Assembly: GCA_050480705.1 (NCBI GenBank) | Contig: JBJHAX010000074.1 | Coordinates: forward strand, 1-7,845 | Length of the DNA stretch: 7,845 bases | Direction of reading: 5' to 3' | Source: JBJHAX01 sp050480705 | GTDB taxonomy: Bacteria; Actinomycetota; Nitriliruptoria; Nitriliruptorales; Nitriliruptoraceae | Shown here: positions 1 to 6,933 of the stretch, in pieces | Layout: the number at the start of each line of letters is the position of its first letter | Position numbering within the stretch: position 1 is the first letter of the stretch | Translations under genes and position numbers: made by a program | The notes under the pieces: generated by a model | What the model was told of the DNA's origin: nothing | Database searches by the model: none | The model's input: the letters and a program-made list of their open reading frames with translations, nothing else

Positions 1-40
1 GCCCCGCCTGCCGGTGCGTGATGCCACCAGCGGGCGGGGC
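1..40 (-). terminator. Probable intrinsic terminator hairpin of amt
   Basis: Bases 1-8 (GCCCCGCC) pair perfectly with 33-40 (GGCGGGGC). The stem continues through a U-G wobble (9/32), 10/31 and 11/30. After a C12/A29 mismatch, GGTG (13-16) pairs with CACC (25-28). The hairpin starts 23 bases past the amt stop codon in the amt reading direction. Any U-tract would lie before base 1, so the rho-independent form cannot be confirmed. The stem is near-symmetrical and could also serve a gene arriving on the plus strand. Confidence 0.65.
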
Positions 41-63
41 CGCCTTGCCCCCGTTGTCGGCGC

Positions 64-1368
64 CTACACGAGCTCGGGGTAGCCGGGCACGCCGTGCTCG
101 TTGACGTCGAGGCCTTCGATCTCCTCGTCCTCGGACACGCGCAGCTGGCCGATGGCCTTGAGCACACCGAACAGCACCGCCGAGGCCAGCGCGACCCAGG
201 CGGCCACACCGAGGATTCCGATGATCTGGGCGATCAGCAGTTCCACGCCGCCGCCGAAGAACAGGCCGCCGTCGGCTGCAGCGAGACCGACCCACAGGGT
301 GCCGAGCACGCCGCAGGTCCCGTGGACGCTGATCGCGCCGACCGGGTCGTCGATGCGCAGCCGGTCGATGGTGGTCACCGACACCGCGACGAGCACGCCG
401 GCGAGCAGCCCGACGAGCACCGCCATGTTGTTGCTCACCGCGTCCGCGCCGGCAGTGATGCCGACCAGGCCGGCGAGGATGCCGTTGGCGGTCATGGCCA
501 CGTCCCACTTGCCGCCCTTGAAGCGCGTCCAGAACGCTGCTGCGACGCCGCCGGCACCTCCGGCGAGCGCGGTCGTGACGATCACCTTCGCGATCGCGAC
601 ACCGTCGAGCTCGAGGACCGAGCCGCCGTTGAACCCGAACCAGCCAAAGAACAGCAGCAGGGTTCCGAGTGCGGCCAGCGGCATCGAGTGGCCGGGGATC
701 GCCCGCGCCTGGCCCGTTGCCGGATCGAACTTGCCGATGCGCGGGCCGAGGAACGCCGCGCCGACGAGTGCGGCGACACCGCCGGTCATGTGCACGATGG
801 TGGATCCGGCGAAGTCCGCGAAGCCGAGCTGGTCGATCCAGCCGCCGCCCCACGTCCAGGCGCCCACGACCGGGTAGATGACCGCGGTCATGACCACGGC
901 GACGGCGATGTAGGCGCCGAACTTCATCCGCTCGGCGACCGCACCCGACACGATCGTCGCGGCGGTGGCGGCGAACATCGCCTGGAAGGCGAAGTCCATC
1001 TCGAGGGTGGCGTCAGGGTCGTAGGAGTCGCCGATCAGGAAGAAGTTGTCGGTTCCGATCAGCCCGGCGACCTGCTCGCCGTACATCAGCCCCCAGCCGA
1101 TGGCGTAGTAGGTGAGCACACCGAGCGAGATCGTCAGCAGGTTCTTGCCGATGATGTTCGCGGCGTTCTTGGTGCGGGTCATGCCTGCTTCGAGCAGGGC
1201 GAACCCCGCGTGCATGATGAACACCAGCACGGTGGCAAGCATCAGGTAGAGCACGATCGTCGCTTGTGCGAGATCTTCCAGCGAGATCGTGTCCAGGGCG
1301 TGGGCGGGCGCCACGGCCACCACCAGCAGCAGGGACGTGATCACCCCCAGCTTCAGCAGTCGCTTCAC
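64..1368 (-). CDS. amt: Ammonium transporter (Amt/MEP/Rh family)
   Basis: Inner-membrane trimeric channel that imports ammonium/ammonia. With the GTG start at 1368 the protein is 434 residues. It begins with a lipobox-free signal peptide (about residues 1-24, ending APAHA), as in E. coli AmtB. The Amt signature runs D185-F-A-G to R210 and matches the PROSITE pattern. It includes the first pore histidine H193; the second is H349 in ISVHGTCG. FQAMFAATAATIVSGAVAER (129-148) covers the Phe-gate helix, and FGFNGGS (244-250) is also typical. About 11 hydrophobic segments follow the signal peptide. The C-tail (VSEDEEIEGLDVNEHG) is the conserved region that contacts PII/GlnK in characterised homologues. 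The frame stays open to an ATG at 1509. I prefer 1368 because GGAGGG lies 8 nt upstream, the signal peptide starts there, and the extension is low-complexity and would cover the putative operator. No glnK is seen after it; a terminator follows. Confidence 0.96.
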   Translation of the reverse strand: MKRLLKLGVITSLLLVVAVAPAHALDTISLEDLAQATIVLYLMLATVLVFIMHAGFALLEAGMTRTKNAANIIGKNLLTISLGVLTYYAIGWGLMYGEQVAGLIGTDNFFLIGDSYDPDATLEMDFAFQAMFAATAATIVSGAVAERMKFGAYIAVAVVMTAVIYPVVGAWTWGGGWIDQLGFADFAGSTIVHMTGGVAALVGAAFLGPRIGKFDPATGQARAIPGHSMPLAALGTLLLFFGWFGFNGGSVLELDGVAIAKVIVTTALAGGAGGVAAAFWTRFKGGKWDVAMTANGILAGLVGITAGADAVSNNMAVLVGLLAGVLVAVSVTTIDRLRIDDPVGAISVHGTCGVLGTLWVGLAAADGGLFFGGGVELLIAQIIGILGVAAWVALASAVLFGVLKAIGQLRVSEDEEIEGLDVNEHGVPGYPELV

Positions 1369-1376
1369 GAGCAGAA

Positions 1377-1382
1377 CCCTCC
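1377..1382 (-). promoter_or_regulatory. Ribosome binding site that fixes the amt start
   Basis: GGAGGG on the minus strand, 8 nt before the GTG at 1368. It supports the 434-residue form over the 481-residue frame opening at 1509. Confidence 0.8.
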
Positions 1383-1463
1383 GGTCGTCGGTTCGGTCGG
1401 CCCCGGCCGTGGCGGTGCGACGTGGACGGGTCGTCCCATCGAGGCTGGCCGGTACGGTCGAGG

Positions 1464-1469
1464 ACGCTA
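1464..1469 (-). promoter_or_regulatory. Possible -10 element for amt
   Basis: TAGCGT on the minus strand fits the actinobacterial TANNNT -10 pattern. No recognisable -35 lies 16-18 bp upstream; that place is taken by the 11-bp phased repeats at 1480-1517, as expected for an activator-dependent promoter. It would give a leader of roughly 90 nt. In GC-rich DNA such a hexamer is weak evidence on its own. Confidence 0.25.
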
Positions 1470-1479
1470 CGGAGGTGTG

Positions 1480-1517
1480 GTTTCTCCTCCGTTGAGGCAT
1501 GGTTTCCACCGTGTTTC
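1480..1517 (-). promoter_or_regulatory. Candidate GlnR-type nitrogen-control operator between amt and nadE
   Basis: On the plus strand, GTT-headed pentamers start at 1480 (GTTTC), 1491 (GTTGA), 1502 (GTTTC) and 1513 (GTTTC), exactly 11 bp apart. Read toward amt this is GAAAC-N6-GAAAC-N6-TCAAC-N6-GAAAC. The actinobacterial GlnR box is gTnAC-N6-GaAAC-N6-gTnAC-N6-GAAAC. Both b-sites match fully; the a-sites keep their terminal AC. The block ends 111 nt upstream of the amt start and 23 nt upstream of the nadE start. GlnR activating amt under nitrogen limitation is established in Streptomyces and mycobacteria; its action here is inferred. PhoP boxes also use 11-bp direct repeats (GTTCACC type), but these units fit that less well. 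Confidence 0.5.
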
Positions 1518-1525
1518 ATCTCACC

Positions 1526-1531
1526 GAAAGG
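1526..1531 (+). promoter_or_regulatory. Ribosome binding site that fixes the nadE start
   Basis: GAAAGG, 9 nt before the GTG at 1541. The alternative ATG at 1499 has GAGG only 1 nt away and sits inside the 11-bp repeat block, so the GTG is preferred. Confidence 0.6.
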
Positions 1532-1540
1532 CCCGGTCAC

Positions 1541-3268
1541 GTGCGACTTCGCATCGCGATGGCCCAGATCCCCGCGCGGGTGGGCGACATCGACGGCAAC
1601 GTGCAGCTCGTTCTCGACGCCTGGTCGCGTGCCGCGGACCGCGGCGCGGACCTGGTGGTGTTCACCGAGCTGACGATCACCGGCTACCCGCCCGAGGACC
1701 TGCTGCTCAAGCGCGAGTTCGTCGATGCGAACCTCGGTGCGCTCGAACGGCTCGCCGATCAGGGCCCGCAAGGCACCGTCGCCGTGGTCGGCTTCGTCGG
1801 CGCCGGTGCGGGTGACGCCACCGACCGCGACCACTGGGACGTCTCGCTCGCGACACGTGATCTCACGAACTCGGCGGCGATCATCGCCGACGGCGCGATC
1901 GTCGCGACCTACGACAAGGTGCGCCTGCCCAATTACGGGGTATTCGACGAAGCCCGCTATTTCATGCCGGGCGAGCGGCCGTGTGTGGTGTCGGTCGCCG
2001 GCGTGGCCGTCGGTGTCACGATCTGTGAGGACCTGTGGACCGAGAACGGGCCGATGCAACAGGCCGCACGCGCAGGTGCGAAGGTGCTGGTGAGCCTGAA
2101 CGCCTCGCCGTTCCACCGGGGCAAGCGTGTCGACCGTGAACGCTGGGTCACCCATCATGCGACACAGGCCGGCGCGTGGGTCGCCTACTGCAACGTCGTC
2201 GGCGGCCAGGACGAGGTCGTGTTCGACGGCGACTCGATGCTCGCTTCGCCCCACGGCGCGATCGTCGCGCGGGGGGATCAGTTCCGTGACGACCTCGTCG
2301 TCGCCGACATCGACGTCGACGGCGAGGCCCCGGCCGACCTGGTGCAGCTTCCCGGTGTGGGCATCGAGCGCCCCGCATTGCCGGAGGTCGAGATCCCGCC
2401 ACGGCTCGACGAGCCCGCCGAGGTGTGGGCGGCACTCACCCGCGCCACCCGCGACTACTGCCACCGAAACGGCTTCCGCGACGCGCTGGTCGGCCTGTCC
2501 GGCGGAATCGATTCGGCCGTTGCCGCCACCATCGCCGTCGACGCGCTCGGCGCCGGGCACGTCACCGGTGTGGCGATGCCCTCGCCCTATTCCTCGACGC
2601 ATTCGCTCGACGACGCCCGCACGCTCGCTGCGGCATTGGGCTGCAGGCTCGAGGAACTGGCCATCGACGAGATGCTCGCTGCGGCCTCGGCCACGCTCGG
2701 CGAGCTCGTCGCGACCGGGTTCGACGACGCGGCGACAACAGCTGGTGTCGCCTACGAGAACCTGCAGTCTCGACTGCGGGGCGCGCTGCTCATGGCGATG
2801 TCCAACGAGCACGGTGCGATCGTGATCACCACCGGCAACAAGTCGGAGTACGCGGTGGGCTACGCCACCCTGTACGGCGACATGGCAGGCGGGTTCGCGC
2901 CGCTCAAAGACGTGCCCAAGCTGCTGGTGTACGAGCTGGCGCGCTGGCGCAACCGTGACGGCGGGCCGATCCCCGTCTCGACGATCGACAAGCCGCCGTC
3001 CGCGGAGCTCCGCCCCGGGCAGCGCGACGACGACTCGCTTCCCGACTACGCGGTGCTCGACGACATCGTCGCCGCCTACGTCGAACGTGATCTGGGCATC
3101 GACGACATCATCGCCCGCGGCCACGACCGTGACCTGGTCGCCGACGTCGTGCAGATGATCGACCGGGCCGAGTACAAGCGCCGCCAGGCGGCGCCGGGTC
3201 CGAAGATCACCGAGCGGGCCTTCGGTCGTGATCGGCGGGTGCCGATCACCAGCGGCTGGCGGGGATGA
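1541..3268 (+). CDS. nadE: Glutamine-dependent NAD+ synthetase
   Basis: Catalyses the last step of NAD+ synthesis: deamido-NAD+ + ATP + glutamine gives NAD+ + AMP + PPi + glutamate. The 575-residue cytosolic protein has two domains. Residues 1 to about 265 are a nitrilase-type glutaminase with the Glu-Lys-Cys triad visible as E43 (FTELTITGYPPEDLLLK), K126 (YDKVRLPNYGVFDE) and C162 (VGVTICEDLW). Residues about 290-575 are the ATP-pyrophosphatase synthetase domain, with the PP-loop SGGIDS (320-325) and the conserved stretches ENLQSRLRG, TTGNKSEYAVGYATLYGDMAG and KPPSAELRPGQ. The length fits the shorter two-domain class; mycobacterial NadE is about 100 residues longer. Divergent from amt across a shared control region. 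panB follows on the same strand after 106 nt. No key residue is missing. Confidence 0.97.
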   Translation: MRLRIAMAQIPARVGDIDGNVQLVLDAWSRAADRGADLVVFTELTITGYPPEDLLLKREFVDANLGALERLADQGPQGTVAVVGFVGAGAGDATDRDHWDVSLATRDLTNSAAIIADGAIVATYDKVRLPNYGVFDEARYFMPGERPCVVSVAGVAVGVTICEDLWTENGPMQQAARAGAKVLVSLNASPFHRGKRVDRERWVTHHATQAGAWVAYCNVVGGQDEVVFDGDSMLASPHGAIVARGDQFRDDLVVADIDVDGEAPADLVQLPGVGIERPALPEVEIPPRLDEPAEVWAALTRATRDYCHRNGFRDALVGLSGGIDSAVAATIAVDALGAGHVTGVAMPSPYSSTHSLDDARTLAAALGCRLEELAIDEMLAAASATLGELVATGFDDAATTAGVAYENLQSRLRGALLMAMSNEHGAIVITTGNKSEYAVGYATLYGDMAGGFAPLKDVPKLLVYELARWRNRDGGPIPVSTIDKPPSAELRPGQRDDDSLPDYAVLDDIVAAYVERDLGIDDIIARGHDRDLVADVVQMIDRAEYKRRQAAPGPKITERAFGRDRRVPITSGWRG

Positions 3269-3278
3269 GCGCCGGCTG

Positions 3279-3299
3279 AGTCGATTCGTCGCGCCGACT
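3279..3299 (+). other. Short inverted repeat after nadE
   Basis: AGTCG (3279-3283) and CGACT (3295-3299) form a 5-bp stem with an 11-nt loop, 10 nt past the nadE stop. No T-run follows, so it is a poor intrinsic terminator. Read-through into panB is plausible. Confidence 0.2.
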
Positions 3300-3340
3300 A
3301 CGGCACACTGTGACCCGCACCTGTTCGACGAGCCGCTGGA

Positions 3341-3362
3341 CCCGCCTGCGCGGGCCGGCAGG
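3341..3362 (+). promoter_or_regulatory. Overlapping hairpins next to the panB ribosome binding site
   Basis: CCCGC (3341-3345) pairs with GCGGG (3350-3354) around a CTGC loop. CCTGC (3345-3349) can instead pair with GCAGG (3358-3362), which covers the first bases of the panB Shine-Dalgarno site (AGGAGG, 3360-3365). The two folds share bases and exclude each other. Whether this modulates translation is unknown; short GC stems are common by chance in such DNA. Confidence 0.25.
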
Positions 3363-3365
3363 AGG
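3360..3365 (+). promoter_or_regulatory. Ribosome binding site that fixes the panB start
   Basis: AGGAGG, 9 nt before the GTG at 3375. The frame is open back to an ATG at 3228 inside nadE, but that extension has no family similarity, so the GTG is chosen. Confidence 0.8.
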
Positions 3366-3374
3366 AGTTCGAAG

Positions 3375-4229
<855 letters not shown>

Positions 4230-4442
4230 ACGCCGCGGCGCGCCTGCGGCCACGGGCGTGCCGACCCCGCATGGACGTCGACACCGGGTAACCCAGCGGT
4301 TTCGCCTCGCTACGTGGTGCTGTCGACCCTGCGGAGCGGTACGGTTCGGTCCGCGCGACCAGGGGCGTCGCACCCCGACGTCGCGCCACGACGGCATGTC
4401 GGGGCCCCGCAGACGTCGCATCAAGGCAACTCGGAGGAACCG
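4230..4442. other. 213-bp gap between panB and the small gene; no gene seen
   Basis: No coding frame here has family similarity, and no tRNA or clear promoter is visible. CGCCGCGGCG (4231-4240) and CGGGGCCCCG (4400-4409) are perfect 10-bp palindromes. CGTCGC occurs at 4366, 4379 and 4414; the last two lie in identical GACGTCGC octamers. CGTCG (4366-4370) and CGACG (4376-4380) form an inverted repeat with a 5-nt spacer. GCCGC (4232-4236) and GCGGC (4246-4250) could be a weak panB terminator stem. A promoter for the next two genes may lie here, but no -35/-10 pair with normal spacing was found. Confidence 0.3.
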
Positions 4443-4682
4443 GTGGACCCAGTCGAAGCGCCGAGCGACCTCTACAGGGCGCTGACCGCCAACCGAACGG
4501 GCTACGACGGCGTGTTGTTCGACGTCCAGTTGCAGGTCATCAGCACCGGCGCGCTGGTCTGGGCACAGAGCTTCTCCGACCAGGCCCAGGCGGAATCCTT
4601 CCACGAGGAACTCGAAACCGACCTCAAACAGCTCGCGTTGCCGGAGTTCCGCAGCAAGTACAGCGTGCCGTCGAACAGCTGA
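4443..4682 (+). CDS. Small uncharacterised protein (79 aa)
   Basis: I do not recognise this family. The GTG start is preceded by GGAGG (4433-4437) with a 5-nt gap. The frame continues upstream to 4314, but the extra 43 residues are Arg/Ser/Pro-rich, as expected for translated intergenic DNA. The protein is acidic, with no signal peptide or membrane segment, so it is probably cytosolic. Residues 20-41 look like two beta strands (YDGVLFDVQLQVI, ALVW). Residues 45-65 (SDQAQAESFHEELETDLKQL) look like an amphipathic helix. A short tail (PEFRSKYSVP) follows. Its composition is unlike the frames antisense to neighbouring genes, and its stop lies 6 nt before the nadB start, which suggests co-translation with nadB. 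A role in NAD or CoA metabolism is only guilt by association. Confidence 0.75.
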   Translation: MDPVEAPSDLYRALTANRTGYDGVLFDVQLQVISTGALVWAQSFSDQAQAESFHEELETDLKQLALPEFRSKYSVPSNS

Positions 4683-4688
4683 CACCTG

Positions 4689-6224
4689 GTGCTGCGAACT
4701 GACGTCGCCATCATCGGCGCCGGCGCCGCCGGCCTGTACCTCGCCGCCCAACTGCCGTTAGGCGTCGACGTCACGGTGATCGACAAGGGGCGGCCGGGCA
4801 GCGACTCGGGCTCCTCACCGTGGGCGCAGGCCGGGCTCGCCGCCGCGATCGGACCCGACGACTCGCCGGGGATGCACGCTGAGGACACGCGTGCCGCCGG
4901 CGACGGGCTGTGCGACGCGACCGCGACCGAGGTGCTGGCTGCCGAAGCACCGGGGCACATCGATCAGCTCATCGCCTACGGCGCCCGATTCGACCGCCAC
5001 GGCCCCGACGGTCCCCTCGATCTGGCACGCGAAGGCGGGCAGCGTGTCGCACGGTCGGTGCGCCGTGCGGATGCGACCGGCGCGGAACTCATCCGTGTGC
5101 TGCGTGAACAGCTCACCGGGCGTGTCGAGCGCCTCGCCGGGGCTGCCTGCGCACTTGCGCGCGACGACGAAGGCCGCGTCCACGGGGTGTGGGTTCTGGC
5201 CGACGACGGCCCGGTCGGTGTCGCGGCCCGCACGGTGGTCGTCGCCACCGGCGGTGTGGGCGGGCTGTACGCGGCGACGACGAACCCCTCCTCGGCGACT
5301 GGTGACGGGCTTGCGCTCGCGGCCGCAGCGGGCGCAGCGGCACGTGATCTCGAGTTCGTCCAGTTCCATCCGACCGGACTCGCGGTCGGCGACCAGCGCC
5401 GCTTTCTTCTCACCGAGGCGCTGCGCGGGGCCGGCGCGACGTTGCACGACGAGGCCGGGCACCGGTTCATGCCGTCGGTGCATCCCGACGCGGAGCTCGC
5501 ACCGCGCCACGTCGTCGCGCGGGCGATCCTCGAGGTTGCCGGCGGTGTGGCATGGATCGACGCGACCGCGCTCGGTCGCGATCAGCTCGACCGCGAGTTC
5601 CCCACCGCCACACAGGGTGCACGCGCCCACGGATTCGACCTCGCCATCGAGCGTGTCCCGGTCGCGCCTGCGGCGCATTATCACGTCGGCGGGGTGCGCA
5701 CCGATCTGCATGGCCGCACGAGCCTGCGCGGGTTGTACGCGGTCGGCGAAGCGGCTTCGACAGGCGTGCACGGCGCGAACCGGCTCGCCGGCAACTCGCT
5801 GTCCGAAGCGCTCGTCTTCGCCGCGCGTGCAGCCCGGGCCATCGAACGCGACCGCTTCGAGGCGCCTGACGAGCTCGCCGCCTCCCCGCAGTTCGGCGAC
5901 GACACGCACGAGCACGACGAATTGATGGAGCGTCTGAGGATCCGCATGACCGCCGACGCAGGCGCTCGGCGTGACGCACGACGGCTGCGCGAGCTCGCAG
6001 CCGACATCGAGACGTGGCAGCGTGAACTCGGTCGCCCGGCAGCGCTGCCTCAGGCGGCCGCGCCACGACTCGCACTGCGCGCAGCCGCCATGATCGTCCG
6101 CGGCGCACAGGTGCGCGCCGAATCCCGCGGAGGCCACACGCGCACCGACGTGCCCGAGCGCGACCCTGCCTGGGACGGCGTCCACGTCGAACAGATCAGC
6201 CCGCAGACAGATCCGTTCGGTTGA
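4689..6224 (+). CDS. nadB: L-aspartate oxidase
   Basis: FAD enzyme that oxidises L-aspartate to iminoaspartate, the substrate of quinolinate synthase NadA; first step of de novo NAD+ synthesis. 511 residues (E. coli NadB is 540). The N-terminal FAD fold shows GAGAAG (10-15). Family motifs: SPWAQAGLAAAIG (43-55), AREGG with E115, HPTG with H227, TEALRG with E243, PRHVVARAI with R273, AAHYHVGGV with H330, and ASTGVHGANRLAGNSLSEA with R365. These correspond to the substrate and catalytic residues of E. coli NadB. The usual REGGHS is REGGQR here, a small variation. A C-terminal helical domain ends with RGGHTRTDVPE. GTG start with no good Shine-Dalgarno, 6 nt after the small gene, so translation is probably coupled. 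nadA and nadC, often adjacent in actinobacteria, are absent; the next gene converges. Confidence 0.95.
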   Translation: MLRTDVAIIGAGAAGLYLAAQLPLGVDVTVIDKGRPGSDSGSSPWAQAGLAAAIGPDDSPGMHAEDTRAAGDGLCDATATEVLAAEAPGHIDQLIAYGARFDRHGPDGPLDLAREGGQRVARSVRRADATGAELIRVLREQLTGRVERLAGAACALARDDEGRVHGVWVLADDGPVGVAARTVVVATGGVGGLYAATTNPSSATGDGLALAAAAGAAARDLEFVQFHPTGLAVGDQRRFLLTEALRGAGATLHDEAGHRFMPSVHPDAELAPRHVVARAILEVAGGVAWIDATALGRDQLDREFPTATQGARAHGFDLAIERVPVAPAAHYHVGGVRTDLHGRTSLRGLYAVGEAASTGVHGANRLAGNSLSEALVFAARAARAIERDRFEAPDELAASPQFGDDTHEHDELMERLRIRMTADAGARRDARRLRELAADIETWQRELGRPAALPQAAAPRLALRAAAMIVRGAQVRAESRGGHTRTDVPERDPAWDGVHVEQISPQTDPFG

Positions 6225-6232
6225 CGTCCGGC

Positions 6233-6904
6233 TCAGCTGACGTCGTCGAGGTCCTCGAGCCCGAGTTCGATCACGCGCCGGCGGTGGCCCTCGAGCACGC
6301 TCATCGCCAGCCGTTTGACCCGCCCTTCGGGCGTCTCGTCGGACCGGCGGTCGGCGTCGAGCAGGACGGCGAGCGCGTCGGTGTCGGCCACCACGGACTG
6401 AAATCCAGTCAATGCGCGGCCGAGCAGGTCGGCAGCCAGATGCCGCGCACGCTCACGGTCGTCGTCGTCTTCGAGCATGGCCGCGAACCGCTCGATCGCC
6501 TCGCGCTGCGCCTGTCCACGGTCGAGCGCCGCAACGATCACTTCGGCGGTCTCGTCGTCGAGTGCAGGCGCGACCGCGCGGGCGAAGTCGGAGGCGATCG
6601 GCAGCCCGAGCGCGAAGAAGGCAGCCACCCCGAACCAGTCCTCCAGGGGAAGGTTGTCGAAGTAGGCGTCGAACGCGGCCCGCTGTCGTTCCATGACCGT
6701 GCCGGCGAGCTCGGTGCGCTCCTCGAGGGCGGCCCGCACACGCACGTAGCGGGCGTGTTCCTCGACAGCGAAGGTCGCGATGTCGTCGGCCGCGCCGGCG
6801 TCCGGCGCGCGGGGAATGCTGCGCGCGGTCGCCTCGAACGCCCGCAGCTGGCCGTAGGCGAGCGCACCGAGCAGCTCGACGGTCGCGAGTTGTCGGTCGT
6901 CCAC
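6233..6904 (-). CDS. Ferritin-like fold protein, MiaE-like (actinobacterial type)
   Basis: All-helical cytosolic protein, 223 residues from the GTG at 6904, which has AGGAG (6910-6914) 5 nt upstream; a TTG at 6958 would add 18 unconserved residues and overlap the IclR gene. From remembered homologues it matches the actinobacterial ferritin-like family annotated as tRNA-(ms2io6A) hydroxylase-like: LLGALAYGQLRAFE (11-24), VEEHARYVRVRAAL (47-60), a linker with DW (89-90), IASDFARAVAPALDDET (103-119), ALDRGQAQ (126-133), RALTGFQSVVADTDAL (163-178) and a C-terminal helix (VLEGHRRRVIELGL). No ExxH metal motif occurs anywhere. Likely ligand positions carry Q19, R52 and Q131 where relatives as I recall them have E, H and H, so di-iron chemistry is doubtful. 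Function unknown; do not read it as a proven tRNA hydroxylase. It lies 29 nt after the IclR gene, probably in one operon. Confidence 0.75.
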   Translation of the reverse strand: MDDRQLATVELLGALAYGQLRAFEATARSIPRAPDAGAADDIATFAVEEHARYVRVRAALEERTELAGTVMERQRAAFDAYFDNLPLEDWFGVAAFFALGLPIASDFARAVAPALDDETAEVIVAALDRGQAQREAIERFAAMLEDDDDRERARHLAADLLGRALTGFQSVVADTDALAVLLDADRRSDETPEGRVKRLAMSVLEGHRRRVIELGLEDLDDVS

Positions 6905-6933
6905 GACTGCTCCTGGGTGGTGGCCTCGAGCTG

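Noticed and set aside
1369..1509. 47-residue N-terminal extension of Amt to the ATG at 1509
   Set aside because: It would hide the signal peptide internally, ignore the GGAGGG at 1377-1382 and cover the operator-like repeats. Residues are low-complexity.
1480..1517. PHO box for PhoP
   Set aside because: The 11-bp period fits, but units match GTTCACC poorly beyond GTT, and the neighbouring amt gene favours GlnR. Not fully excluded.
1499..1540. ATG at 1499 as the nadE start
   Set aside because: Its nearest Shine-Dalgarno-like motif is only 1 nt away, while the GTG at 1541 has GAAAGG at 9 nt and begins the conserved RLRIAMAQI strand.
94..1815. 573-codon open frame on the plus strand across amt
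   Set aside because: Antisense shadow of a certain Amt gene in high-GC DNA. The product is Asp/His/Gly/Arg-rich with no domain, and it runs out of frame into nadE.
1013..3124. 703-codon minus-strand open frame across nadE
   Set aside because: Antisense to the clear NadE domains. The composition (RDDR, VGDD, HRHTGD runs) is typical of reverse-complement frames.
4248..4262. CACG/CGTG hairpin after panB
   Set aside because: The loop would be only 2 nt, there is no T-run, and the flanking bases do not pair.
4323..4345. TCGACC / TACGGT promoter pair
   Set aside because: The spacer is 11 bp, far short of the 16-18 bp needed.
4335..4360. tRNA-like GGTTCGGTCC segment
   Set aside because: It resembles a T-loop by word only. 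No acceptor, D or anticodon stems can be assembled around it.
4815..6185. 456-codon minus-strand open frame over nadB
   Set aside because: Complement of the NadB FAD and active-site motifs. Its Cys/Arg/His-rich composition is an artefact.
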